Origin: CAYXUG01 sp964468655
Lineage (GTDB): Bacteria > Fidelibacterota > Marinisomatia > Marinisomatales > CAYXUG01
Reading direction: 5' to 3'
NCBI GenBank assembly: GCA_964468655.1
Contig: CAYXUG010000031.1
Location: forward strand, 1 to 25,976
DNA: 25,976 bases
Shown here: positions 1 to 8,736 of the stretch, one piece after another
Layout of the letters: each line of letters starts with the position of its first letter
Position numbering within the stretch: position 1 is the stretch's first letter
Made by a program: the position numbers and the translations under genes
The notes under the pieces: model-generated
The model's input: only the letters and a program-made list of their open reading frames with translations
Database searches by the model: none
What the model was told of the DNA's origin: nothing

Positions 1-2
1 TT

Positions 3-605
3 TATCATATGTGTAATTTATTAACATTGGTGGCTAAATTGCGACTTTACCCTTTATTAAAAGAGTATATAGATACTAATTTCCCGAATAATAACGTCAT
101 TGTTTTGGGTGATTTAAATGATATTCTCACAGATGATTCTGAAAACAATGTGTTTCAGATGATTATTAATGATACTGAAAATTATCTTTTTGCAGATATG
201 GAAATTGCTGAAGGAAGCAGTTCAGAATGGTCTTATCCCTGGTGGCCCTCACATATTGATCATATCCTGATTACCAATGAACTTTTTGATGAATTTGAAA
301 ATAACAGTTCAGAAGTTCAAACCATTAAGATTGATGAATACATGGATGGCGGTTTTGACGAATATTATGAAAATATTTCTGATCATCGTCCTGTGGCAAT
401 GAAACTGGAATTCATTACATCGTCAAATGGCGATGTTAATGAAGATGGTGTAACAGACATTTTTGATGTTATCATTGTGGTGGATTTTATACTTGGAAAT
501 CAGAACCCGACTCCGTCGCAATTTGCTGCGGCCGATCTCAATAACGATAATGTAATTGATGTGTTTGATGTTGTTCTGCTTGTAAATATTATTCTCAATG
601 TATAA
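3..605 (+). CDS. Endonuclease/exonuclease/phosphatase family protein with dockerin-like tail (5' end cut by window)
   Basis: This is the C-terminal part of a secreted Mg-dependent nuclease or phosphatase of the EEP (DNase I-like) superfamily. The frame is open to the window edge, so the ATG at position 9 is probably internal. Visible family motifs are GDLND (nt 108-122), a following IDHI block (about nt 255-266) and the catalytic SDHRP (nt 378-392). Straight after the catalytic domain comes a two-repeat dockerin-like module of about 55 residues (DVNEDGVTDIFDV ... DLNNDNVIDVFDV), with Asp/Asn calcium-loop spacing in each repeat. The same tail closes the next two genes. The stop overlaps the next start by 8 bases, which suggests one transcript. 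The first 20 or so visible residues fit the family poorly, so an error near the edge is possible. Substrate is unknown. EEP membership and the dockerin-like tail are clear. Confidence 0.8.
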   Translation, partial: YHMCNLLTLVAKLRLYPLLKEYIDTNFPNNNVIVLGDLNDILTDDSENNVFQMIINDTENYLFADMEIAEGSSSEWSYPWWPSHIDHILITNELFDEFENNSSEVQTIKIDEYMDGGFDEYYENISDHRPVAMKLEFITSSNGDVNEDGVTDIFDVIIVVDFILGNQNPTPSQFAAADLNNDNVIDVFDVVLLVNIILNV

Positions 606-2880
606 CATTAAAAATAGCACACTAATTACAGTTTTTATTGTCCTATTTAGTGCTACCTTATTCTCCACTGAAATTGTAATCCAACCCTATCTTCAGAATG
701 CAATACCTTCCTCCATTTATATTATGTGGGAAACATCCTCCGGTTCTGAAAGTGTTGCGGAATGGGGATTGACGAATGGGCTGGGCAACTCCACCAATGG
801 AACTGCTGAATCGGTGAGCGGAGGTTCATATATACATACCGTTTTGTTGACTGGATTATCTTCAAACACAAAATATTATTACAAAGTAATTACAGAAGAT
901 GTAGAATCTGATGTTTTCAATTTTATTACCCCCCCTTTATCATCATCAGAAAATCCATTTCATCTTATTGCAATGAGTGATATGCAGATAGATGGAGCCA
1001 ATCCCAATAAATTTTACGAAATTGTTCACGATGGTATCCTCAATTATGTTCAGGAAGAATTTAGTGATGATTTATCTACTGGACTTCAAATGGTGCTGAT
1101 TCCAGGTGATCTTGTTGATTCTGGTTGGAATTATGGATCATGGGCAGAAGAGTTTTTTATTCCGGCCGAACCATTATTTTCAAACGTCGCCCTATATCCG
1201 GTATTAGGAAACCACGAATCTAATACCAGTTATTATTTTTCCTATTTCAACCTTCCTGATAATGGTACCAGCGGGTACGAGGAACATTGGTACACCACAG
1301 ACTATTCCAACGTTCGCATCATTGGATTGGACTCCAACTTTGACTTTCAACTTTCTGCTCAACTTAACTGGTTAGAAAACATTTTAACTGAAACGTGTAA
1401 TGAAGAACAGATTGATTTTGTGTTTGCTCAACTGCACCACCCTTATTTATCTGAATTATGGCTGGACGGCGAAACAGAATACACCGGTGAGATTATCACT
1501 CTTTTGGAGAATTTTACCACCGAGTGCGGAAAACCGAGCATTCATTTTTTCGGTCACACCCACGGATATTCCCGAGGGCAGTCTCGGGATCACAATCATT
1601 TGTGGGTGAATGTAGCCACAGCCGGTGGCAACATTGACTACTGGAATGAATACGCTCAGGCAGATTATGATGAATTCACCGTTTCGCAGGATGAGTGGGG
1701 GTTTGTCTCCGTAGATGTTGAAGCAGGCGATTTTCCTCAATTCACTCTAAAACGCATCAGCCGCGGGAATGAATATCTCTTCCGTGATAATGAAAAAAGG
1801 GATGAGATTACCATTAAACTGAACAACACGCCGCCAGCTGTACCAGTTGGAATCTATCCTGACAGTGATGGTATAGAACCCGAATGTGTGGAGTTGAAGG
1901 CATCAATTTTTTCGGATAATGATGGAGATAATCATCAAGCCAGTCACTGGCAGGTGAGCCAAAGCTGTTCTGATTTTTCGGCTCCTGTTATTGACAGGTG
2001 GAAGAGCAATGAGAACTGGTACAATGATGTTGACACTCAGGAAAATGATAACCTGACAGATGAAATCGTCATTGACCTTTCGGAAAATTCCGACTTCTGC
2101 TGGCGTGTAAGGTATCGGGATGGAAGTTTGGGGTGGAGTAACTGGTCCGAGCCGGTTTCATTTTCCACAGGGGAATCTTCTATTTCAGCCAATCTTCTCA
2201 TCAATCCCGGAGCAGAATTAGGTACCACCAGCTGGATTGCGGTGGAAGGCATCATTGAATCCTTAGCTGACGGAGAATGTGAAGGTATTAGTCCACACTC
2301 AGGCGAACGGTTTTTTGCCGTAGGTGGTGTGTGTGAAAACTATGCTTACGGGGAGGCGTATCAATCTGTGGATGTTTCCTCGTATTCGGAGCCCATTGAT
2401 GCCGGAGCTGGTTTCACCAAATTTGGCGGTTACCTGTCCAATTGGGGCGGCTCCGATAAACCAGAATTTGCGCTGTCATTTTTGGATGATTCGGGAAATG
2501 AAATATCACAAACCGAATTATTCTATACTTTTAATTCAATCTGGACATTTTTCAATGAGGTTGAATTGATTCCAATAGGAACGAGAGAAATTCGTTTCCA
2601 GTTATTTGGCACTCGGTTTTCCGGCTACGATAACGACAGCTATTTTGATGATCTGTTTTTAAAATTTTCATTATCTGAGGATCCGTGTGATGATAGTTTT
2701 TTACAGGGTGACATTAATGGTGACGGATTTGTGGATATATTTGATATTCTAATCATTGTTGATTTTATTCTTGGCAACCAAACTCCCACACCATCACAAT
2801 TTTCAGTAGCAGATTTGAATCACGATACTATTATAGATGTATTTGATATTGTATTAATGATTGAAATTATTTTAGGTTGA
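598..2880 (+). CDS. Secreted purple acid phosphatase-like metallophosphoesterase with dockerin-like tail
   Basis: A 760-residue exported calcineurin-type phosphoesterase, predicted to hydrolyse phosphate esters outside the cytoplasm. Order of parts: signal peptide (residues 1-24), a fibronectin-III-like domain as in purple acid phosphatases (about 26-110), then the metallophosphatase core. Core motifs are SDMQ (D128), GD at 170-171, GNHE at 204-207, HH at 280-281 and GHTH at 319-322, so the metal-binding set is complete. The usual His of the first motif is Gln, a variant common in this superfamily. A second beta-rich domain (about 410-530) and a jelly-roll-like domain (about 540-690) follow. 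Residues about 700-760 form the two-repeat dockerin-like module shared with the flanking genes. The start overlaps the stop of the upstream gene; no clear Shine-Dalgarno is seen, so translational coupling is likely. Phosphate scavenging is inferred. Confidence 0.85.
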   Translation: MYNIKNSTLITVFIVLFSATLFSTEIVIQPYLQNAIPSSIYIMWETSSGSESVAEWGLTNGLGNSTNGTAESVSGGSYIHTVLLTGLSSNTKYYYKVITEDVESDVFNFITPPLSSSENPFHLIAMSDMQIDGANPNKFYEIVHDGILNYVQEEFSDDLSTGLQMVLIPGDLVDSGWNYGSWAEEFFIPAEPLFSNVALYPVLGNHESNTSYYFSYFNLPDNGTSGYEEHWYTTDYSNVRIIGLDSNFDFQLSAQLNWLENILTETCNEEQIDFVFAQLHHPYLSELWLDGETEYTGEIITLLENFTTECGKPSIHFFGHTHGYSRGQSRDHNHLWVNVATAGGNIDYWNEYAQADYDEFTVSQDEWGFVSVDVEAGDFPQFTLKRISRGNEYLFRDNEKRDEITIKLNNTPPAVPVGIYPDSDGIEPECVELKASIFSDNDGDNHQASHWQVSQSCSDFSAPVIDRWKSNENWYNDVDTQENDNLTDEIVIDLSENSDFCWRVRYRDGSLGWSNWSEPVSFSTGESSISANLLINPGAELGTTSWIAVEGIIESLADGECEGISPHSGERFFAVGGVCENYAYGEAYQSVDVSSYSEPIDAGAGFTKFGGYLSNWGGSDKPEFALSFLDDSGNEISQTELFYTFNSIWTFFNEVELIPIGTREIRFQLFGTRFSGYDNDSYFDDLFLKFSLSEDPCDDSFLQGDINGDGFVDIFDILIIVDFILGNQTPTPSQFSVADLNHDTIIDVFDIVLMIEIILG

Positions 2881-3016
2881 ACGTAAACATCAGCATTATT
2901 CTGATTATTTGAAAATAGTCCTATATTTTTTTCTAAACCAAAAAATTTGAATCAATCGACTTTTCTTTGACTTTAGAATTTGTTGAGTGTAATCTCTTTA
3001 AATCGATCTTTAGAAT

Positions 3017-3021
3017 AAGGA
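3017..3021 (+). promoter_or_regulatory. Ribosome binding site that fixes the protease start
   Basis: AAGGA lies 8 bases before the ATG at 3030. It supports the shorter protein with a proper signal peptide over the start 21 codons upstream. Confidence 0.55.
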
Positions 3022-3029
3022 TATTAATT

Positions 3030-4898
3030 ATGCCAAAACCTAAAAAACAGTTTATACGATTCATTTTCTCGCACCTTTTATTTATTACAAGTGTTGTGCA
3101 GCCATTATTCAGCCAAGATAGTGTTGGCTGTGCAATCTTTTATGCTGATAATTATGATTCCTCTGCTACCGGCTGTGAAGATGGATCATTAGACTGCTGT
3201 GAATTTAACTGTAGCCTGGAATACTCCAGTGCAGATGAAACCTTATACACAGAAGACTGCGGTGATGAAGATTATAGAGATAAGTTGTCTTATCCTGAAG
3301 GATATCTTGATGAGAGAATCAGATATATCGAAAATACCGAATTAAGAAATGATAGAGAATTCTATGATATTCCGATTGTATTTCATGATGTTTACGGTTT
3401 GGGTTACATTGAAGAATTTGATGAATATGTACCGGGTATCAATGATGAAGGCGAAATCAATCGTTCTCTTTGTAGTGAAGTTACCGATTCAGTCACATGT
3501 GAATGTCTGGCTTATCAAGCAGTCAAAATACTGAATGAGCAATATTCATCCGGAAATCTACGGTTTTACAGAGCTTGCACCGGAGAAAATGATAGAATTC
3601 TATCTTTTGAAGAATGTAATTCGGGACAGGGCGATCTCATTTCTTTCCAAGAACTTGAGGATTTTATCAGCAGAGATTTGAATAACTTGCCTGGACATCC
3701 TGAACTGGATGCAAATGAGGGTTGGAGCAATTATTTTAGTAACGCTTTGAATATTTATGTTACAGAATGCATCCAATTCAACCGATTTGGTGATAATTGC
3801 GATTCAAATCTAAATGGATTCGCTCAGAGGGGGAGCTATGGAAGTCACCTTCACAGGGGTCTTTCCATAAGACAAGATGCATTTTTCTCAGTTTACTCTG
3901 ATATCGACGAAATAAATAATTACAGCACTCTCCCCCATGAATTAGGTCACACATTTAATCTTAACCATGTCTGGAAGCATAATGGGTGCAGTAATGTAGA
4001 TTATGACCCAGATGGTGAAGAATGCCTCTTAACTGGAGACCTCATTTGTGATACTGAAGCAGCACCTTGCGAAGGTTTTGATTGGAGTCGATCAAATTTT
4101 TGGATGGATTCTTTAAGTCAGATTTACTGCACTTTTATCGGGCAAGGTATATATCCTACAGGACTCCACGAATGTGGCACAGTTCCAAATGAAGATATGC
4201 GGTCACGTATAATTGACAATGAGACAGGTGACTATCTCACATTGGGTACATGGCAAAATGTACGAAATGTGAACACAAATATTTCAACCGATTTATCAGT
4301 ATTTGTAAATCCTGTATTGCATTCAGAAACAAATAATTGGGATGGATACATCTACGATGCTCATGATTCTTTGGGTCGAACCTACGGAACCAGAGAATTA
4401 GAAGAACTGTGGAATGAAGAATGCCAGGAATGGATTATTGATGATTACTGGGAAACCGTAGAGAATGGGTTAGTTAATCTTTCTCCAATTATGAATTTTA
4501 TGGCAGATGGCGCAGTAAGGCATTGCCGAAATCTCGGTTATGAATCAAATAATCCTTTTTGCACACCGTTAGAAGGATTTTCAAATCAACAATTCTTAGC
4601 TGCCAAATATGATATTGAATATTACTTATTAGGATGCACTGATCCTGCTGCCATCAATTATAATCCAAATATTGTAATTAATAATGGAAGCTGTATATAC
4701 GAACCTACCCAGATGGGAGATATTAATGGAGATGGTTTGGTTGACGTATTTGATATTCTCCTTGTTCTTGATTTTATGCTTAGTACCCAAATTCCTACAC
4801 CCTCACAATTTGCTGCAGCTGATCTTAATCACGATACTATTATAGATGTGTTTGATGTAATATTACTAATAGATGTTATATTGGGGAGTGAATTTTAA
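3030..4898 (+). CDS. Secreted pappalysin-like (M43-type) zinc metalloprotease with dockerin-like tail
   Basis: A 622-residue secreted metzincin protease. I chose the ATG at 3030 over the one at 2967: it is preceded by AAGGA (3017-3021) at 8-base spacing and begins a clear signal peptide (MPKPKKQ then a hydrophobic run ending near LFSQ). The zinc site is HELGHTFNLNH (H303, H307, H313; catalytic E304). A GDxxxDT segment (residues 336-342), typical of pappalysin-like proteases, and a Met-turn (NFM, M491) follow. The protein is rich in cysteine, suggesting disulfides. Near the C-terminus is one GCTDPxAxNYNP...GSC repeat, common in surface proteins of Bacteroidetes-like bacteria, then the dockerin-like module with two repeats (DINGDGLVDVFDI, DLNHDTIIDVFDV). 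The 149-base gap before it holds no gene. The substrate is probably protein, but unknown. Confidence 0.85.
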   Translation: MPKPKKQFIRFIFSHLLFITSVVQPLFSQDSVGCAIFYADNYDSSATGCEDGSLDCCEFNCSLEYSSADETLYTEDCGDEDYRDKLSYPEGYLDERIRYIENTELRNDREFYDIPIVFHDVYGLGYIEEFDEYVPGINDEGEINRSLCSEVTDSVTCECLAYQAVKILNEQYSSGNLRFYRACTGENDRILSFEECNSGQGDLISFQELEDFISRDLNNLPGHPELDANEGWSNYFSNALNIYVTECIQFNRFGDNCDSNLNGFAQRGSYGSHLHRGLSIRQDAFFSVYSDIDEINNYSTLPHELGHTFNLNHVWKHNGCSNVDYDPDGEECLLTGDLICDTEAAPCEGFDWSRSNFWMDSLSQIYCTFIGQGIYPTGLHECGTVPNEDMRSRIIDNETGDYLTLGTWQNVRNVNTNISTDLSVFVNPVLHSETNNWDGYIYDAHDSLGRTYGTRELEELWNEECQEWIIDDYWETVENGLVNLSPIMNFMADGAVRHCRNLGYESNNPFCTPLEGFSNQQFLAAKYDIEYYLLGCTDPAAINYNPNIVINNGSCIYEPTQMGDINGDGLVDVFDILLVLDFMLSTQIPTPSQFAAADLNHDTIIDVFDVILLIDVILGSEF

Positions 4899-4917
4899 TA
4901 TATGTGTTTAGCGGTTG

Positions 4918-5553
4918 TTATTTCTTCTGAGCCACCATTACTCCATCCCGAATCGGTAGCAAAACATTGTTTACCCTCTCATCACTTTGAATAAAAATAT
5001 TTGTTTCAGCAACACCTCTTGAGCTTGGATCTTCCGGCTCGAGTGCCCTACCGCTCCACAATGCATTGTCCAACAGAATCACCCCACCAGGCATGAGCAA
5101 TTCCATACATCGTTTATAATAGTTCAGATAATTCTCCTTATCGGCATCAATAAATGCCACGTCAATACTCGACTTAATCGTTTTAAGTAATTCGAGTGCT
5201 TCACCTTCCAACATATTGATTCGACTTCCATAAGACACCTCTGCAAAATATCGCTTGGCAAACTTGACGTGATCCGACTCCAAATCGAAAGTGTAAACGA
5301 CCCCATCTCCATCCATCGCTTCAGCAATTTTCAGAGCACTGTAGCCCGTAAATGTACCAATATCCAAAGCTTTCTTAGCCTTCGTGAGTCGAATCACCAG
5401 TTGCAGAAAATTTCCCACCAATGGACCCGACAGCATTTGGGGAATTGCCATAGTAGAGTAGGTCTCCTCCGTCAGCTGTTGGTAGATTTCTGGTTCCTTG
5501 TCCGAGTGCAATAGGCAGTATTCCTCAATGTCTTTTGGGATGAACTGCATCAC
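4918..5553 (-). CDS. SAM-dependent O-methyltransferase, caffeoyl-CoA/catechol type
   Basis: A 211-residue cytoplasmic class I methyltransferase of the O-methyltransferase family 3 (caffeoyl-CoA OMT-like), the usual length for bacterial members. The SAM-binding loop is LDIGTFTGYSAL (about residues 79-90). The family metal/catalytic block FIDADKENY follows, then the GGVILLDNALWSG segment. These enzymes methylate catechol-like hydroxyls with a divalent metal, but the bacterial substrate is rarely known. Two adjacent Met codons begin the frame (5553 and 5550), and no good Shine-Dalgarno is visible. It is last in the - strand series, 41 bases after the DUF420 gene, and converges on the protease gene with only 19 bases between stops. 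A link to respiration is not evident and it may simply read through from the operon. Confidence 0.87.
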   Translation of the reverse strand: MMQFIPKDIEEYCLLHSDKEPEIYQQLTEETYSTMAIPQMLSGPLVGNFLQLVIRLTKAKKALDIGTFTGYSALKIAEAMDGDGVVYTFDLESDHVKFAKRYFAEVSYGSRINMLEGEALELLKTIKSSIDVAFIDADKENYLNYYKRCMELLMPGGVILLDNALWSGRALEPEDPSSRGVAETNIFIQSDERVNNVLLPIRDGVMVAQKK

Positions 5554-5594
5554 AACTTAAGGGTAAAATAAATCAAATTGTTAAACCTGAACGA

Positions 5595-6146
5595 CTAAAG
5601 ATATAGCATCCCATAAATAATCACTCCAGTAACAGAAACATATAACCACAGCGGTAGTGTAATTTTTGCAATCTTCTTATGCTTGCGGACCATCATATTC
5701 CAACCCCTGTAAAGTGTGATCATAGCCAATGGCAGAATTAGTACCGCTAAAATGATGTGTGTAATAAGAATAAAATAGTAAACCGCAGTCCAATCGCCTG
5801 TGTACAGTTTCGGTCCGCTTTTAAACCAGTGATAAATGACATAACTCACCAGAAACAGCGCTGAGGTTCCAAAGGCAGTAAGCATGACTCTTTTATGAAG
5901 CTGAATTTTCTTTTTTCGAATTAAAGCATAAGCGATGATTAGCAATGCTGTTGTAATACCATTCAGTAGTGCGTTAAGTGTAGGAAGAAACGAAACATCA
6001 ATCTTCCCTTCCATGCCTTCCGGTCTCGGTCCCAAAATCAAAAAAGCGATAGCACCTGAAATGACAATAGAAATAATGGTTATAATGCGGAGCCAGAAAT
6101 GTTCGTTATTGGGTCCTGCTTTAGTCACCTGTTTCTGAAATTCCAA
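5595..6146 (-). CDS. DUF420 integral membrane protein, oxidase-assembly associated
   Basis: A 183-residue inner-membrane protein with five predicted membrane segments (about residues 20-40, 55-77, 87-106, 121-145, 162-182). It matches DUF420 (YozB/CtaM-like): LPTLNALLNG at the second helix, HKRVMLTAFGTSALFLVSYVIYH over the third, and several conserved His (H84, H106, H130, H156). Proteins of this family are needed for maturation of aa3-type oxidases in Firmicutes, and the position directly after sco fits that job. The frame begins with TTG (6144-6146) immediately after the sco TGA, with no gap. A GTG at codon 7 is the alternative start. Translation is probably coupled to sco. Family assignment is firm; the exact biochemical role is not. 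Confidence 0.83.
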   Translation of the reverse strand: MEFQKQVTKAGPNNEHFWLRIITIISIVISGAIAFLILGPRPEGMEGKIDVSFLPTLNALLNGITTALLIIAYALIRKKKIQLHKRVMLTAFGTSALFLVSYVIYHWFKSGPKLYTGDWTAVYYFILITHIILAVLILPLAMITLYRGWNMMVRKHKKIAKITLPLWLYVSVTGVIIYGMLYL

Positions 6147-6743
6147 TCAGGATTTCACCAGAATTTCAGCATCCCGCCACAATTTCTGCATATCCTCAAG
6201 TTCGGTGGAAATGTAGTATCCTCTGATCTGTGCTTTATCATCCACCAGAATAAACCGCGTGCTGTGAAAGACGGGATCCTCGATAGACCCCACCTGGAAT
6301 CCATCCACAGCGAGGCGGTGGATTTCATTCCGGTCACCGGTCAGGAATGTCCACTTGTCATGATTTGCCTTGTAGCGATCTCCGTATTCTTTCAAAACGG
6401 GTGGCGTATCAAATTCCGGATAAACTGAAATGGATAACAAATTTAGTTTTCTGAAATTGGAAAACCGATCCTGAAGCTCCGTATACTGTGACATCATCAC
6501 AGGGCACGGACCCGCACAGGTGGTAAAAATAAAATCAGCGATCCAAATCTTACCATCCAAATCTGCTTTGGTAAACGGTTGTCCATTTTGATCTATCAGT
6601 TCAAAATCAGTCAGTCTTCCAAGGACGGGAAGTTGAGCGACCTCATCCTTGCCCATATTTTTGAAAAAGGATAGAAGAATAATGAGTGCAAATCCAACAA
6701 ACAGCAGGAATTTTTTATCGAATAAAAATTTATTTCGCGCCAT
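6147..6743 (-). CDS. sco: Sco1/SenC-family copper chaperone for cytochrome c oxidase
   Basis: A 198-residue membrane-anchored thioredoxin-fold protein that delivers copper to, or reduces, the CuA site of oxidase subunit II. An N-terminal membrane segment (about residues 10-27) is followed by the Sco domain. The copper ligands are present: CAGPC (C76 and C80) in the loop after the strand IADFIFTT, and the distal His H160 in FHSTRFILVDD. Length is typical. It follows the heme synthase fusion after 15 bases and abuts the DUF420 gene, making an oxidase-assembly set ctaAB-sco-DUF420. No strong Shine-Dalgarno is seen before the ATG. The assignment is secure; whether it serves only this oxidase cannot be told from the window. 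Confidence 0.93.
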   Translation of the reverse strand: MARNKFLFDKKFLLFVGFALIILLSFFKNMGKDEVAQLPVLGRLTDFELIDQNGQPFTKADLDGKIWIADFIFTTCAGPCPVMMSQYTELQDRFSNFRKLNLLSISVYPEFDTPPVLKEYGDRYKANHDKWTFLTGDRNEIHRLAVDGFQVGSIEDPVFHSTRFILVDDKAQIRGYYISTELEDMQKLWRDAEILVKS

Positions 6744-6758
6744 AGTAATTAGTCCGTT

Positions 6759-8657
6759 TTAACCAAACAGCACAACATCAGCAATAAGTAAAACGAGAAG
6801 CAGGGGAAGATAAAAAATAGTAGCAATCAGGAGTTGTTTTGCTTTTTGAGAGTTTATCTTATTCGCAGTTTTGAAGGCAACGAATAAAAATATAAGTCCT
6901 GCAATGGATGATGATATTAGAAATACTTTACTGGCAAGTCCTGCTGCTGCAAGCAGTAAACTGCACACTATAAGCGCCACCGAAAAAGATACAATAATCC
7001 ATGACGTAAAACGGCCATTCTCATCATTAATGGGAATCATTTTAAATCCTGCTCTGGCATAATCTTCTCTGTAAATCCAGGCAATGGAAAAGAAATGGGG
7101 CATTTGCCACAGGAATAAGATTCCAAAGAGTATCCACACTTCCGGCGCCAGTTTTCCCTGAGCCGCAAGCCATCCACCCACGGGAGGAAGCGCTCCCGGA
7201 ACTGCCCCGACAAAGGTATTCCATACGGTTCGTGTTTTAAGGGGAGTGTAAATCCCGAGATACATGACAAGTGTCAGAAGTGCCAAAATACTGACAGCAA
7301 AAGAAACGGTGAGAAAAAGATACAAAATACCAAATCCTGAAATACCCATCCCAAAGATCAACCCCTCTTTGCCGGTTAGTTTTCCTGAAGGCAGCGGCCT
7401 GGATTTCGTCCGGTTCATTTTTCCGTCCAGTTTCCGCTCAATAAATTCATTCAGAGCAGCCACACCACCTGATACGCAAGCCGTTCCAAAAAGAGTATGA
7501 AACAGAAGCCATCCGTGACTCACAAGGGATTCACCCTTATCCACAAGTCCGAGATAAAAACCGATGAACGTGGCAACCAGTACCAAAAGATTGATATTGG
7601 GCTTGGTCAATTCTTTGTAACTCACCAATTTCATTTTTATTCTGTTAAAACCAATCCCTGCTTCGGTAAATGACAGCATACTTCTCTCTTGTGGGAGCAC
7701 CATCAAACGATAGCAGCGCAGTGTCAGAAAAACGGAAGTCCCCAGCATGAGGGCACCTGTCCAGACGTGAAGTGTTGTAATTAAAGGTGAGCGGACGGAC
7801 CAAATGACAAATGCAGCGAGAGTCAGTTGAAGTCCGAGCAGTATTGCCAACACAATTGGAAGAACCCATATCTTACGATTTGTTCTAAATGAACGAACTG
7901 CGTTCACGATTAATCCGATAATTCCAGCAGAAACTCCCATTGCCGCTAACCTGTGTAGGACATGAATCACAACCTGAGACATCGTTACAGGGTTCAATCC
8001 CGACTCAAACCGCTGGCTGTTTACGGTCATCAGAGTTTCCTGACTGAAGATTGGCAGAAGATTACCGGCGAATAGGGGGAAATCCATGAGCGCAAGTCCC
8101 GAACCGGTGTGGCGCATGAGAGCGCCTAAAATCAACTGCAAATAGATCAAACCAACAGTAAATAGCGACCAGTGGAAAAGTTTTCTGTTTTGAGGCAGAT
8201 CAATTGAATTCTTCCTTTCAGACCATTCTTTAGATAAAACATAAGCAATACAGATGGTGATGCAGAAAAACGTTTGAGCGAGAATTCCGTGTGACATTGA
8301 AACAGCCGTTGGAAGAAAATAAAGAACGGTTAATCCACCGAGCATTCCCTGAAGCACGACAGCCAATAAAGCTGACCATCCCATTCGCTTAACCCACTTT
8401 CGCGATTCACTTCTCCACAGCCAAAATGCCAGAATAACGGTCAAAAGTCCCACAAATGAAGCAACCAATCGGTGAGTGTGTTCATAAAATATTCCACCTA
8501 CCATTTGTGACGGGGGAAAGGAAAACATGAAATAGCCGTATGTATTAGGCCAATCAGGGACTGCGAGCCCTGAACCGGTACTTGTTACCATTCCTCCCAC
8601 AAAAATCAGTAGAAGTGTTGATAAACAAGTGAATTTAGAGAATCGACGCAGCCACAT
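6759..8657 (-). CDS. ctaAB: Fused heme A synthase (CtaA) and heme O synthase (CtaB)
   Basis: A 632-residue inner-membrane fusion of the two enzymes that turn heme B into heme A. Residues 1 to about 325 are CtaA/Cox15-like: two repeats, each with a heme-binding His pair (H60/H62 in EHTHRL, H123, then H235 in HVLHRL, H297), and a GSGLAVPDWP segment. Residues about 345-632 are a UbiA-type protoheme farnesyltransferase. They show YKELTKPNINLL at the start, the prenyl-diphosphate motif N403-x7-D411-xx-M-x-RT-xx-RPL, and YTPLKTRTVWNTFVGAVPGALPP (about 470-492; key residues T474, R476, N480). Note the order: CtaA first although CtaB acts first. It lies 79 bases after coxB and 15 before sco. There is no frame break between halves, so the fusion looks real. 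It implies that the oxidase uses heme A. Confidence 0.94.
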   Translation of the reverse strand: MWLRRFSKFTCLSTLLLIFVGGMVTSTGSGLAVPDWPNTYGYFMFSFPPSQMVGGIFYEHTHRLVASFVGLLTVILAFWLWRSESRKWVKRMGWSALLAVVLQGMLGGLTVLYFLPTAVSMSHGILAQTFFCITICIAYVLSKEWSERKNSIDLPQNRKLFHWSLFTVGLIYLQLILGALMRHTGSGLALMDFPLFAGNLLPIFSQETLMTVNSQRFESGLNPVTMSQVVIHVLHRLAAMGVSAGIIGLIVNAVRSFRTNRKIWVLPIVLAILLGLQLTLAAFVIWSVRSPLITTLHVWTGALMLGTSVFLTLRCYRLMVLPQERSMLSFTEAGIGFNRIKMKLVSYKELTKPNINLLVLVATFIGFYLGLVDKGESLVSHGWLLFHTLFGTACVSGGVAALNEFIERKLDGKMNRTKSRPLPSGKLTGKEGLIFGMGISGFGILYLFLTVSFAVSILALLTLVMYLGIYTPLKTRTVWNTFVGAVPGALPPVGGWLAAQGKLAPEVWILFGILFLWQMPHFFSIAWIYREDYARAGFKMIPINDENGRFTSWIIVSFSVALIVCSLLLAAAGLASKVFLISSSIAGLIFLFVAFKTANKINSQKAKQLLIATIFYLPLLLVLLIADVVLFG

Positions 8658-8736
8658 TTAATTAACAGTCCTAATTGTAGATTAAAATTTTAAATCTCCT
8701 CCCAGGTTCATAAATCAAAATTAAAAAAATAAAAAA

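Noticed and set aside
8680..8697. AT-rich palindrome (GATTAAAATTTTAAATC) between coxB and the heme synthase fusion
   Set aside because: Short, only A/T in its core, and without a T-run, so it is neither a convincing terminator nor an operator.
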